Below are positions 38,574 through 46,938 of a stretch of 64,000 nucleotides of DNA, piece by piece. The stretch covers positions 35,861 through 99,860 of the forward strand of contig JAKSLP010000004.1 in the NCBI GenBank assembly GCA_024401115.1, in the 5' to 3' direction. Within the stretch, counting starts at the first letter, position 1. Every line of letters begins with the position of its first letter. The notes below the pieces were generated by a model. That model searched no databases. It was not told where the DNA came from and was given only the letters and a program-made list of their open reading frames with translations. Position numbers and translations under genes: made by a program. Source of the DNA: Bacteroidaceae bacterium (GTDB lineage Bacteria; Bacteroidota; Bacteroidia; Bacteroidales; Bacteroidaceae).

Positions 38574-40133
38574 ATGAAACACTTTACCCCAAAATTACTT
38601 TGCGCTACCGTTCCACTCTGTCTGCTACTGACCGGATGTATGACTAGCAATCTGCAAGGCATGCGAGAGAAAAGTATTGTTGTACTGTACGAAAACGACG
38701 TGCACTGTGCGATAGACGGCTATGCCAAGATAGCCGGCATACGCCAGCTAATAGCCGATACAGCATGGACCAGTATTGTATCCAGTGGTGACTACCTGCA
38801 AGGCGGTACTGCCGGAGCCATCTCCAAGGGGCAGTATATCATGGATGTGATGAAGCATGTGGGCTATGATGCCGTGACCTTAGGCAATCATGAATTTGAT
38901 TATAAGATTCCACGCATGTTTGAACTGCTGAACCAGCTGAAAGCTCCTGTCACTTGTGTGAATGTCATCGACACCCGCACAGGAAAAAAGGTTTTTGCCC
39001 CATATATCCTAAAGAAAATAGGTAAGAAAAAGATTGCCTATATCGGAGCCGTTACCCCCACCACCATGGAAAGCGAATCGTACTCGTTCTATGACGAGAG
39101 CGGTAAGCTGATCTATGACCTGGTTCCCGATCAGACCTATAACCTGGTGCAGCAGGCTGCCGATGAAGTTCGCCGGAAAGGTGCAGATTATGTATTCGTA
39201 TTGTCGCACCTGGGCGAGGATCCTAACCACATGAATGTGGATTCGCATGGATTGGCTCGGAACACTACCGGTATCGATGTTATTCTGGATGGACATTCGC
39301 ACAATACCATCCCATCGGTAACCATTAACAATAAGGAAGGAAAACCGGTTATCATCACCCAGACAGGTACCCAGTTTGCCAATTTGGGCAAGATGGTGAT
39401 TATGCCAAACGGTACTATCACCACATCACTGATCCCAGTAAATGAAATGCCTTACCGAAGCATAACGGTTCAACGTGCTATTGATGAAGTAAAAAAACAG
39501 ATGAACGAAGTGACCGGACGACAGGTGTGCCACAGCGAAGTGGATCTGCGCATTCTGGATGAGAACGGGCGTCAGCAGGTGCGCAAGGCTGAAACCAATG
39601 CCGGAGACATTGTGGCCGATGCTTTCCGCATTATGACGGGTGCTGATTTGGCCATGACCAACGGTGGTGGTATCCGATCGGAAGTGAACAAAGGCGACTT
39701 GACCTATGGAGACATTGTTAGCCTATTGCCTTACGACAACTACCTATGCATGGTGGAGGTAACCGGGGCCAAGATCCTGGAACTGCTGAAAGAGAACACG
39801 AGTTTGCTACCACTGGAAGACGGACAATTCCCTCAGGTTTCGGGCATCAAGTTTACCGTAGATGTGAAAACACACAGCATCAAAGATGCTCAGGTGATGA
39901 ATAAGGAGACCGGAGCCTACGAACCGCTGGTACCAGAAAAGACCTATACCCTATCCACTACCGACTACTGTATTTCCGGAGGTGGCTTCAAGAATATATT
40001 GAAGGATGCCAAGGTTGTGAAGGATGGCATGATGCTGTATAACGATGCCTTGGTGGAATTTGTCACAAAAAAACTGAACGGACGGATTACGACGGAATAT
40101 GCCAAGCCACAAGGACGAATCACTATCCAATAA
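38574..40133 (+). CDS. Metallophosphatase/5'-nucleotidase lipoprotein (two domains fused)
   Basis: Secreted nucleotidase that dephosphorylates extracellular nucleotides for uptake. From ATG 38574 (an alternative ATG is 6 nt upstream) the signal peptide ends in a lipobox at Cys22 (LLLTGC). The metallophosphoesterase domain shows ENDVHCAIDG, SGDYLQGGT, LGNHEFDY and GHSHNTIP. The 5'-nucleotidase C-terminal domain begins near 310 with TNAGDIVADAFR, NGGGIRSEV and LPYDNYL. The two domains, which I recall as often being encoded by separate genes in Bacteroidales, are one chain here. It is monocistronic. Confidence 0.92.
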   Translation: MKHFTPKLLCATVPLCLLLTGCMTSNLQGMREKSIVVLYENDVHCAIDGYAKIAGIRQLIADTAWTSIVSSGDYLQGGTAGAISKGQYIMDVMKHVGYDAVTLGNHEFDYKIPRMFELLNQLKAPVTCVNVIDTRTGKKVFAPYILKKIGKKKIAYIGAVTPTTMESESYSFYDESGKLIYDLVPDQTYNLVQQAADEVRRKGADYVFVLSHLGEDPNHMNVDSHGLARNTTGIDVILDGHSHNTIPSVTINNKEGKPVIITQTGTQFANLGKMVIMPNGTITTSLIPVNEMPYRSITVQRAIDEVKKQMNEVTGRQVCHSEVDLRILDENGRQQVRKAETNAGDIVADAFRIMTGADLAMTNGGGIRSEVNKGDLTYGDIVSLLPYDNYLCMVEVTGAKILELLKENTSLLPLEDGQFPQVSGIKFTVDVKTHSIKDAQVMNKETGAYEPLVPEKTYTLSTTDYCISGGGFKNILKDAKVVKDGMMLYNDALVEFVTKKLNGRITTEYAKPQGRITIQ

Positions 40134-40166
40134 TAAAAGCGGAGGTTTTAAACCTCCGCTTTTATT
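40132..40166. terminator. Bidirectional terminator between 5'-nucleotidase and RidA genes
   Basis: A perfect 17-bp stem AATAAAAGCGGAGGTTT / AAACCTCCGCTTTTATT with essentially no spare loop bases; T-rich on both strands. Confidence 0.88.
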
Positions 40167-40168
40167 AT

Positions 40169-40618
40169 TTATCGAGCAGCAATACACTCAATTTCAATGC
40201 GTCCGCCCTTAGGCAAATCCTTCACTGCCATAGCCGAACGTGCAGGGAACGGCTGTTTGAAGAATGTTGCATACACCTCATTCACTGCTGCAAAATCATT
40301 GATATCAGCCAGGAACACACAAGTCTTTACCACATTGTCCATGCTTAGGCCTGCCTCTTCCAGAATGTGCTTGATATTATTCAGGCTCTGACGCGCCAAG
40401 TCCTTGATGTCGCCCTGAGCAAACTGACCGGTAGCTGGATCAATAGGCAACTGGCCGGAAACAAATACCATTCCGTTGGCCTCAACGGCCTGACTGTAAG
40501 GACCAATGGCTGCAGGTGCCTGCTCGGTCTTAATTTCTTTTTTTACAGGAGTAGCGCTTTGTGCATAAGTCATCAGGCTCATACTCATGGCCATAACCAA
40601 CATGATTAATTTTTTCAT
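40169..40618 (-). CDS. RidA-family protein with a signal peptide
   Basis: RidA proteins hydrolyse reactive enamine/imine intermediates to ketoacids in the cytoplasm. This copy keeps the substrate-binding Arg127 in FPARSAM and the IEIECIAAR end, with GQLPIDPATGQ in the core. Before the domain is a clear signal peptide (residues 1-20, ending MTYAQ) and a linker of about 15 residues, which makes 149 aa instead of the usual 125-130. It is therefore predicted to act in the periplasm. It lies 17 nt after the DUF1593 gene on the same strand. Confidence 0.9.
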   Translation of the reverse strand: MKKLIMLVMAMSMSLMTYAQSATPVKKEIKTEQAPAAIGPYSQAVEANGMVFVSGQLPIDPATGQFAQGDIKDLARQSLNNIKHILEEAGLSMDNVVKTCVFLADINDFAAVNEVYATFFKQPFPARSAMAVKDLPKGGRIEIECIAAR

Positions 40619-40634
40619 ACTTTATTCTTATTTA

Positions 40635-42266
40635 TTATTCTACTGTCACAATTAAGCGGTTGTAACGCACCAACGGGATAGGTGCATTATCATTGGCCTC
40701 GAGAATTAGGTGAATCTCATCACCACTCTTGGCATCAGCCGGAACCGTAAAGGTGGTCACCGCCTTATTGACATCGGCCACATTACAGTCTGGTTCATAA
40801 GTACTGATTGGATGTTTCCACCAAGTAATATTCACCTGTTGGCCTTTATCAGGATCAGTAACGACATATTTCAGTTTTAGGGTTTCACCTGCCTTAGCCC
40901 TCAGAGCGGTAGGGCCCGAGATGACTGGATTATGATTGGCATCGGCATAATTGGGGGTTACCGACCAATGCAGACGCTCGGACAGTTCATAGAACATGTG
41001 CGGCATGAAATCCGGAGTCTTGATCTCCACCGGCTGGCGGCGGGCATTCTGCGAAGCACTCTGGCCACCGCCTACACCCAACGAGGCACTGATGGCCTCC
41101 ACACCACCTTGAGCAAAACTTTGTTGGGTTGCAGGCTTTACAGGATTCTGGAAACCGCCCCAGCCTCCCCAGTTGTTTACATAACCCAAGAGGCCGTTAT
41201 CAATGAAATTACTGAAACAACCGGTATCGCCTTCACCCACAAAGGCTCCTTTTGGCTGCATCTTCATCCAAACCACATAACCTTTCTTAGTCAGTTCCTC
41301 GGCAGGACAATCAAAACCGAAGAAGTCATAGATATCTCCTTTGGCAAACTGCTTTCCATCGCCCCAAACTCGCACCAACTCGCCCATTGGGCCGTATGCA
41401 CTGATGTTTTTCTTGGTCCATTCGGCCGATAGCACCTCATTTCCCTCAGGGGTGCGCTGACGCCCCTGAGAACCGAAACTGGCTGTTGCTCCGCCTATTC
41501 CATCCGGTTGTTGCTTGATATCCGGCCAGAAAGGCTGGATGTATTTCTGGAAGGTGTTGTCCTGATCACCACTCAGACACAGAATCATCTTCTTGGATAT
41601 GCGTTCCTTCAAAGCCGGATAGTTGGGCTGGTCGCCATAGATATCCTCAATACTCTTCAGGGCACGGGCTATGGTACTGCAACCGCCCCACGCCTGTACA
41701 AAGATTGGCGCAGGATTGGTTTCATCTATCATTAGCATCTTGATGAGTTCAGAACCCGGAGTATCTTTGGAAAAATCTCCATCAAACTCACAGTTGCCCC
41801 AATACACCTTGGAACGAAGGTACTCTGGAGTGGGATATTCAGGATCGTGCACTTTCAAATTAGGATAAACCTTCTCATAGGCATCTACAATATTGTCAAT
41901 CATGCGTTCACCTTCGTCCCAACGGTAATGCGTCATCGGCTTAAAACCCAACCCTGGACGGTCATATTCACGCCCGGCCACCCATGCCTTGGTACCCTTG
42001 CCGTCGCCCTTCCAATGGAACTGGCTACTGGTATAGACCAATCCCTCCACCTTATATCCAGTAGAGAACAACAGGAAACGGATCATGGAATTGTTATCGT
42101 CCAACTCGGGGTCACAAGTAACCAGAATTCGGGGTTTCTCGGCCAAAGGAGCCTTAATAGCCCAACCGTCGGTATAGTTCAAGCCACCACCGGTTGTACT
42201 GGCAATTTGTGCGCTGCAAGGTAGAACAGATGCTGCGATCAACAACGGGAATAGTATTTTCCTCAT
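40635..42266 (-). CDS. Secreted DUF1593 (Sde182-like nucleoside-hydrolase-fold) protein
   Basis: ATG 42266 gives 543 aa with a signal peptide ending near PCSAQ. Residues about 40-350 form a nucleoside-hydrolase-like domain (KPRILVTCDPELDDNNSMIRF carries the metal-binding acidic residues), and the C-terminal 100 residues are a beta-sandwich domain (SGPTALRAKAGETLKLKY). Relatives include the cellulose-associated Sde182 protein of Saccharophagus, which hints at plant cell-wall binding or processing; the activity is not established. The longer open frame upstream is not used, because a promoter element at 42288-42295 lies within it. RidA follows 17 nt later. Confidence 0.85.
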   Translation of the reverse strand: MRKILFPLLIAASVLPCSAQIASTTGGGLNYTDGWAIKAPLAEKPRILVTCDPELDDNNSMIRFLLFSTGYKVEGLVYTSSQFHWKGDGKGTKAWVAGREYDRPGLGFKPMTHYRWDEGERMIDNIVDAYEKVYPNLKVHDPEYPTPEYLRSKVYWGNCEFDGDFSKDTPGSELIKMLMIDETNPAPIFVQAWGGCSTIARALKSIEDIYGDQPNYPALKERISKKMILCLSGDQDNTFQKYIQPFWPDIKQQPDGIGGATASFGSQGRQRTPEGNEVLSAEWTKKNISAYGPMGELVRVWGDGKQFAKGDIYDFFGFDCPAEELTKKGYVVWMKMQPKGAFVGEGDTGCFSNFIDNGLLGYVNNWGGWGGFQNPVKPATQQSFAQGGVEAISASLGVGGGQSASQNARRQPVEIKTPDFMPHMFYELSERLHWSVTPNYADANHNPVISGPTALRAKAGETLKLKYVVTDPDKGQQVNITWWKHPISTYEPDCNVADVNKAVTTFTVPADAKSGDEIHLILEANDNAPIPLVRYNRLIVTVE

Positions 42267-42287
42267 ATTATCAGGTTCTATTTTCTG

Positions 42288-42295
42288 CAAAAGTA
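42288..42295 (-). promoter_or_regulatory. Promoter -7 element for the DUF1593 gene
   Basis: Minus-strand TACTTTTG followed by C, 22 nt before the ATG at 42266. It argues against the longer upstream start. Confidence 0.6.
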
Positions 42296-42380
42296 CAAAA
42301 ATGTTTGGCACTATAAAATATTTAGGTAAGGATTTAGGGTACATATAGGCATTTTCCTCTACACAAATAGGGATTTTCCC

Positions 42381-42411
42381 TTGCATATAGGAAAAACCTC
42401 TGCTATCTTTG
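42381..42411 (+). promoter_or_regulatory. Promoter for the small lipoprotein gene
   Basis: TTG at 42381-42383 and TATCTTTG at 42404-42411 with 20-nt spacing. Confidence 0.7.
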
Positions 42412-42443
42412 CAAATGTAAAACAACAATAAAACTGAACGATT

Positions 42444-42977
42444 ATGAAAGCACTAAGAAAACTGATGGTAGGATTGATGACCGCTCTGGCTATGATTTCT
42501 CTGAGCTCTTGCGGACATGTAGTTATCTACAATGAGGACGATGAAATCGGTTTTGATATCTCTGGCCTTTTCGGCAAACTGTGGGAAGCAGACATGAATG
42601 AGAGTGTATATGACCATGGACGTGAATGGCCAATCTATAGCGAGTTTGAATTCATTAGAGGCAGTTTTCCTGATCATGGCGTGGGCCGTGAGACCCAGCG
42701 CTTTATGGACAACGACGAAATCTACCAGGTTATGGATTTTGAGTGGCGTGTAGAGTACGGTGATTTGGGATTGCGCTATTACGACTACGGTTTAGGCACC
42801 ATGTGGTTGAATGATATGATTACATACAGAGACTACTTCTCTGCCTTTGTAGATCAGGACCGCTACCGCACCGATTTCTATCTGGTAGGTACTCGTGCAG
42901 CGGAAGGTGACTCTACCCAAGTGGTTAAGGCTCGTAAGATTGAAGGTCCTATCCAGTTCAAGGCAAAGGATAAATAA
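42444..42977 (+). CDS. Small lipoprotein of unknown function
   Basis: I do not recognise the family. The 177-aa product has a lipoprotein signal with Cys at about residue 23 (SLSSCGH). The mature part is strikingly acidic and aromatic, with many Asp, Glu, Tyr and Trp (for example YYDYGLGTMW), and no membrane segment. It has its own strong promoter and terminator, and its codon use matches well-expressed genes. An outer-membrane-anchored binding protein is possible but unsupported. Confidence 0.75.
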   Translation: MKALRKLMVGLMTALAMISLSSCGHVVIYNEDDEIGFDISGLFGKLWEADMNESVYDHGREWPIYSEFEFIRGSFPDHGVGRETQRFMDNDEIYQVMDFEWRVEYGDLGLRYYDYGLGTMWLNDMITYRDYFSAFVDQDRYRTDFYLVGTRAAEGDSTQVVKARKIEGPIQFKAKDK

Positions 42978-43017
42978 AAGGTAAAATGACATTATCACAT
43001 AGCTGATCAACAAAAGT

Positions 43018-43050
43018 AAAGGCCGCTCCCCAATGGGGAACGGCCTTTTT
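43018..43050. terminator. Bidirectional terminator between lipoprotein gene and rpsO
   Basis: A stem AAAGGCCGCTCCCC / GGGGAACGGCCTTT with one mismatch and a 3-nt loop, T-rich on both strands. Confidence 0.85.
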
Positions 43051-43074
43051 AATTTTCCAAATCGTAAAGAAGGA

Positions 43075-43350
43075 TTACTTACGCAGACCCAATGCCTTAA
43101 CGATAGCACGGTAGCGCTCTATGTCCTGACGCTTCAGATAGTTCAGCAAGCTACGACGCTTACCTACCAACATGGTCAGTGCACGCTCGGTTACGAAATC
43201 CTTACGGTTCTTCTTCAGGTGCTCGGTCAAATGTGAAATACGATAAGAGAACAAAGCTACCTGAGCTTCTGGAGAACCGGTATCAGTAGCCTTCTGTGCA
43301 TAGCTGTACTTACCGAAGATCTCCTCCTTTTTTGCTGCGTCTAAATACAT
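43075..43350 (-). CDS. rpsO: 30S ribosomal protein S15
   Basis: Primary binder of 16S rRNA in the central domain of the small subunit. At 91 aa it is close to the 89-aa norm, and it contains LTEHLKKNRKDFVTERAL and LVGKRRSLLNYLKRQDIERY, the family signature. It is monocistronic, with a good promoter and a structured leader of about 90 nt that could be an autoregulatory site. Confidence 0.97.
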   Translation of the reverse strand: MYLDAAKKEEIFGKYSYAQKATDTGSPEAQVALFSYRISHLTEHLKKNRKDFVTERALTMLVGKRRSLLNYLKRQDIERYRAIVKALGLRK

Positions 43351-43383
43351 AATTTTAAAATATTAAAATGTTAAACTTGTTTG

Positions 43384-43433
43384 CGAGGACGGCCATCGGT
43401 GAAGGTTTGCAGCGATTCGCCGACACTGCCTCG
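43384..43433 (-). promoter_or_regulatory. Structured rpsO leader, candidate S15 autoregulatory element
   Basis: The leader RNA can fold into an outer stem CGAGG/CCTCG (43433-43429 with 43388-43384) and an inner stem TCGGCGAA/TTCACCGA (43423-43416 with 43403-43396, one mismatch) capped by a 12-nt loop. S15 represses its own mRNA through unrelated structures in several phyla, so a Bacteroidetes version is a reasonable inference, not a known element. Confidence 0.4.
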
Positions 43434-43444
43434 AAATGCGGGTG

Positions 43445-43475
43445 CAAAGTTAAGCCATAATTTTTGATTTACAAA
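43445..43475 (-). promoter_or_regulatory. Promoter for rpsO
   Basis: Minus-strand TAACTTTG (43452-43445) with TTTG (43475-43472) at 19-nt spacing. Confidence 0.7.
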
Positions 43476-43503
43476 TGATTTTGGCATAAAATTTCGTTTT
43501 TAT

Positions 43504-43534
43504 TTTGTACTACGCTCGGTTTGCCGTAACTTTG
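43504..43534 (+). promoter_or_regulatory. Promoter for typA
   Basis: TTTG at 43504-43507 and TAACTTTG at 43527-43534 with 19-nt spacing. Confidence 0.7.
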
Positions 43535-43567
43535 CACCATAATTCATAAGGTATTATAAGGTATTCT

Positions 43568-45367
43568 ATGCAAGATATTAGAAACATCGCAATTATTGCA
43601 CACGTCGACCACGGTAAGACCACCCTGGTGGACAAGATGATGCTGGCCGGAAATCTGTTCCGTGAGGATAAGACAAACGGAGAGTTAGTTTTGGATAACA
43701 ATGATTTGGAGCGTGAGCGTGGTATAACCATTCTGTCAAAAAACGTTTCTATCAATTATAAGGGTACAAAGATTAACATTATTGACACTCCGGGACACAG
43801 CGACTTTGGTGGTGAGGTAGAGCGTGTGCTGAACATGGCCGATGGATGCCTGCTGCTTGTGGACGCCTTTGAAGGCCCAATGCCTCAGACCCGTTTCGTG
43901 CTGCAGAAGGCACTGGAAATCGGCCTGAAGCCTATCGTTGTGGTCAATAAAGTAGATAAGCCAAACTGCCGTCCTGACGAGGTATACGAAATGGTCTTCG
44001 ACTTGATGTTTGCCCTGGACGCTACCGAAGACCAGCTGGACTTCCCTGTAATCTATGGCTCTGCCAAGAATAACTGGATGGCCGAGGACTGGAAGACTCC
44101 TACCGACAATATCCTTCCTCTGTTGGATGCTATCATCAAATACATTCCTGCCCCAACCCAGTTGGAAGGAACACCTCAGATGCTGATCACCTCTTTGGAT
44201 TACAGCAACTATACCGGCCGTATTGCAGTGGGCCGTGTTCACCGCGGTACCATTAAGGAAGGCATGAACATCACACTGGCTCACCGTGACGGAAGCATGG
44301 CTAAGATGAAGGTTAAGGAACTGTACACCTTTGAGGGTTTAGGCCGTCAGCGTGTCACCGAAGTTTCATCGGGTGATATCTGTGCTATCACAGGTCTGGA
44401 CAAGTTCGAGATTGGTGATACCATCTGTGACTTCGAGAATCCAGAGGCACTGCCACCAATTGCCATCGATGAGCCTACCATGAGTATGACTTTCTGTATC
44501 AACGACTCGCCATTCTTTGGCCGTGAGGGTAAGTTCGTAACCAGCCGTCACATCCAGGAGCGTTTGGAGAAGGAGTTGGACAAGAACCTGGCTCTGCGTG
44601 TCACCAAGGCAGAACAGGATGGGCACTGGATTGTTTACGGCCGTGGCGTATTGCACCTGTCCGTACTGATCGAGACCATGCGTCGCGAGGGTTACGAGTT
44701 GCAGGTAGGCCAGCCTCAGGTTATCTATAAGGAGATTGATGGTGTAAAATGCGAGCCTATCGAGGAGCTGACCATCAGTGTTCCTGAAGAATATAGCAGT
44801 AAGATGATTGATATGGCCACCCGCCGTAAGGGTGAGATGCTGAGCATGGAGACTACCGGTGATCGCGTGACCATTGAGTTTAACATCCCTTCCCGAGGTA
44901 TCATCGGTTTGCGTACCAACGTACTGACCGCCAGTGCCGGCGAGGCCATCATGGCTCACCGTTTCAAGGAATATCAGCCATACAAGGGCGATATCGACCG
45001 CCGTACCAATGGTTCCATGATTGCCATGGAAGGTGGTACTGCCTTTGCTTATGCCATCGATCATTTGCAGGATCGCGGTAAGTTCTTCATTTTCCCTCAG
45101 GACGAGGTTTATGCAGGACAGGTCGTGGGTGAGCATGTTCATGACAACGACTTGGTTATCAACGTAACCAAGAGTAAACAGTTGACCAACATGCGTGCCA
45201 GCGGTTCGGACGAGAAGGCCCGCATCATTCCTCCAGTCATCTTCTCTCTGGAAGAAGCCCTGGAATACATCAAGGAAGATGAGTTGGTAGAGGTCACTCC
45301 TAAGAGTATGCGTATGCGCAAGATTATTCTGGATCATCTAGAGAGAAAACGCGCCAACAGAGAATAA
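43568..45367 (+). CDS. typA: Translational GTPase TypA/BipA
   Basis: Ribosome-binding GTPase involved in 50S assembly and stress adaptation. The G1 motif is [10 protein letters not shown] (11-20), the switch region contains ERERGITI, G3 is [14 protein letters not shown] and G4 is NKVD. Domains II, III, V and the BipA-specific C terminus follow, ending [12 protein letters not shown]. Length 599 aa is normal. It is monocistronic with its own promoter and terminator. Confidence 0.97.
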   Translation: MQDIRNIAIIAHVDHGKTTLVDKMMLAGNLFREDKTNGELVLDNNDLERERGITILSKNVSINYKGTKINIIDTPGHSDFGGEVERVLNMADGCLLLVDAFEGPMPQTRFVLQKALEIGLKPIVVVNKVDKPNCRPDEVYEMVFDLMFALDATEDQLDFPVIYGSAKNNWMAEDWKTPTDNILPLLDAIIKYIPAPTQLEGTPQMLITSLDYSNYTGRIAVGRVHRGTIKEGMNITLAHRDGSMAKMKVKELYTFEGLGRQRVTEVSSGDICAITGLDKFEIGDTICDFENPEALPPIAIDEPTMSMTFCINDSPFFGREGKFVTSRHIQERLEKELDKNLALRVTKAEQDGHWIVYGRGVLHLSVLIETMRREGYELQVGQPQVIYKEIDGVKCEPIEELTISVPEEYSSKMIDMATRRKGEMLSMETTGDRVTIEFNIPSRGIIGLRTNVLTASAGEAIMAHRFKEYQPYKGDIDRRTNGSMIAMEGGTAFAYAIDHLQDRGKFFIFPQDEVYAGQVVGEHVHDNDLVINVTKSKQLTNMRASGSDEKARIIPPVIFSLEEALEYIKEDELVEVTPKSMRMRKIILDHLERKRANRE

Positions 45368-45386
45368 CTTCCCTTTATAGAAATAG

Positions 45387-45426
45387 AAGCGCCATGACTA
45401 CAAAAAGTAATCATGGCGCTTTTTTG
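45387..45426 (+). terminator. Intrinsic terminator after typA
   Basis: An 11-bp stem AAGCGCCATGA / TCATGGCGCTT with a loop of about 13 nt, followed by TTTTT. Confidence 0.85.
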
Positions 45427-45431
45427 TGCTC

Positions 45432-45475
45432 AAAAAAACTATTATTACATTTGAAAAAAACTATTATTACATTTG
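45432..45475. repeat. Two perfect 22-bp tandem repeats
   Basis: A 7-A run plus CTATTATTACATTTG occurs twice without interruption (45432-45453 and 45454-45475). It lies between the typA terminator and the RRM-gene promoter. Confidence 0.9.
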
Positions 45476-45513
45476 AAAAGCCAGAAGTCCCTGTTTTTTT
45501 ACTAAAAAAAATG

Positions 45514-45543
45514 TTGTCCTTCCCCATTTCCTTCATACCTTTG
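45514..45543 (+). promoter_or_regulatory. Promoter for the RRM protein gene
   Basis: TTG at 45514-45516 and TACCTTTG at 45536-45543 with 19-nt spacing. The short leader begins with a TGCGG/CCGCA hairpin (45548-45565). Confidence 0.65.
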
Positions 45544-45574
45544 AATGTGCGGATAAACAACCGCATTAATAAAC

Positions 45575-45952
45575 ATGAGAAACAGAAAGACTTTATTTTT
45601 CGCCAATCTGGATCCAGAGATTGATACCAGTTGGCTGGCAAACGTTCTGGAACCTTTTGGTCAGGGATACAATATTCGTATTATTCCCCCAAAGAGCAAA
45701 GAAGATTCCATCTATGGTTTTGCCGAAATGACAGAGAGCGATGCTGATGAACTGTTGGCATTCTTCCGGACACATGATCTGCTCTTCTGGGGCAGAAAGA
45801 TATCAGTTAAAGAAGCCAAAGGCGCGATCAGCCCCCGCTCACATGCCATCAAGGAGCACATCTGCTGTAAAATAAGGGAAAAGCAGATGAAAAAAGAACA
45901 CAAGAGACGAAACAGACGGGACCGGGACAACGAGTGTTCACTTAAGGAATGA
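45575..45952 (+). CDS. RRM-like RNA-binding protein with basic tail
   Basis: Residues 6-83 look like an RNA recognition motif: RNP2 is LFFANL (7-12), the RNP1 position is a degenerate YGFAEM (47-52), and the last strand is KISVKEA. A lysine/arginine-rich tail follows (about 90-120). Small RRM proteins are common in Bacteroidetes and at least one (RbpB of Bacteroides) is a post-transcriptional regulator. This one differs by the weak RNP1 and the long basic tail. It is monocistronic, with a hairpin in its leader. Confidence 0.75.
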   Translation: MRNRKTLFFANLDPEIDTSWLANVLEPFGQGYNIRIIPPKSKEDSIYGFAEMTESDADELLAFFRTHDLLFWGRKISVKEAKGAISPRSHAIKEHICCKIREKQMKKEHKRRNRRDRDNECSLKE

Positions 45953-45996
45953 GACTAAAAATCAGCAAAGAATTAGGAAGGTGCGCAAAATTATCG

Positions 45997-46004
45997 TAAT
46001 TTTG
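45997..46004 (+). promoter_or_regulatory. Promoter -7 element for the methyltransferase-ftsX operon
   Basis: TAATTTTG, 28 nt before the ATG at 46033. Confidence 0.55.
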
Positions 46005-46032
46005 TACCGAATTTGCTGACAGGTCAACATTT

Positions 46033-46932
46033 ATGAATGTTCGTCACTTGGAAAAGTGCCCAGTATGTGGTAGTGTTCAACTCAAACACTTTTTAACCTG
46101 CACTGACTGCTATGCTACAGGAGAGAATTTTCACATCCTGAAATGCAGTAAGTGTGGGTTTAAAATGACGCAGGACGTTCCTGTGGAGGCAGAGATAGGA
46201 CGGTATTATGAATCACCCGATTATATATCTCACACCAACACACGTTCCGGCATCATGAATCGGGTATACCATTGGGTCCGCTCATACATGCTTAAGAAAA
46301 AAGCCAAGCTGGTAGAGGAGGCATGCCACATGAAAAAAGGCCGAATCTTGGATATCGGTTGCGGTACCGGATATTTTGCCCACACCATGCAACAGCGGGA
46401 TTGGGATGTGGAGGCCATAGAGAAAAGTGCAGATGCCCGCGCATTTGCCTGGCAGCATTTCAACTTAAATGTGCTTGACGAGAGTCACATGAACAGTTTT
46501 AATGACCGCAGTTTCAACGCCATCACCATGTGGCATGTCATGGAACATATAGAGGACCTTCCAGCCCTGTGGTCATTGCTGAAGCGCCAATTGCAGGACC
46601 AGGGGCGGCTGATTGTGGCAGTACCCAATTGTAGCAGTGCCGATGCTGCTGTGTATAATTCCATGTGGGCAGCCTATGACGTGCCCCGGCACTTATGGCA
46701 TTTTACACCCGATACCATGCAGCAGATGGCTTCGCAAAACGGCTTCGTGCTGTGCGAAAGGTATCCTATGCCTTTTGACGCTTTCTATGTCTCCATGTTG
46801 AGCGAGAAGTACCTGGGTAATCCGGTGTACTTTCTGAAAGGTCTTTGGACCGGAGCTGTTTGCGGTTTGAAATCAATTGTTCGTTCCGACCGGAGCAGTT
46901 CCATTATCTATGTTTTCCGTAAAAAGAAGTAA
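46033..46932 (+). CDS. Zinc-ribbon class I SAM methyltransferase
   Basis: The N terminus has three CXXC pairs (Cys9/12, 23/26, 38/41), a zinc-binding module. A methyltransferase domain follows with SAM motif ILDIGCGTGYFA (about 105-116) and the HVMEHIED motif. The product is 299 aa. Relatives act on sugars, lipids or quinone-like precursors, and the substrate cannot be told. It starts the operon that continues with ftsX after 6 nt, so it may be tied to envelope biogenesis, though such linkage may be incidental. Confidence 0.85.
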   Translation: MNVRHLEKCPVCGSVQLKHFLTCTDCYATGENFHILKCSKCGFKMTQDVPVEAEIGRYYESPDYISHTNTRSGIMNRVYHWVRSYMLKKKAKLVEEACHMKKGRILDIGCGTGYFAHTMQQRDWDVEAIEKSADARAFAWQHFNLNVLDESHMNSFNDRSFNAITMWHVMEHIEDLPALWSLLKRQLQDQGRLIVAVPNCSSADAAVYNSMWAAYDVPRHLWHFTPDTMQQMASQNGFVLCERYPMPFDAFYVSMLSEKYLGNPVYFLKGLWTGAVCGLKSIVRSDRSSSIIYVFRKKK

Positions 46933-46938
46933 GTTGTA

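Noticed and set aside
42267..42428. Longer DUF1593 protein starting at 42428
   Set aside because: It would place the signal peptide internally and include the promoter element at 42288-42295.
44366..45337. 323-codon open frame antisense to typA
   Set aside because: A codon-bias shadow of typA, with no start signal or family resemblance.
45432..45475. CRISPR array
   Set aside because: There are only two copies with no spacers, so it is a simple tandem duplication.
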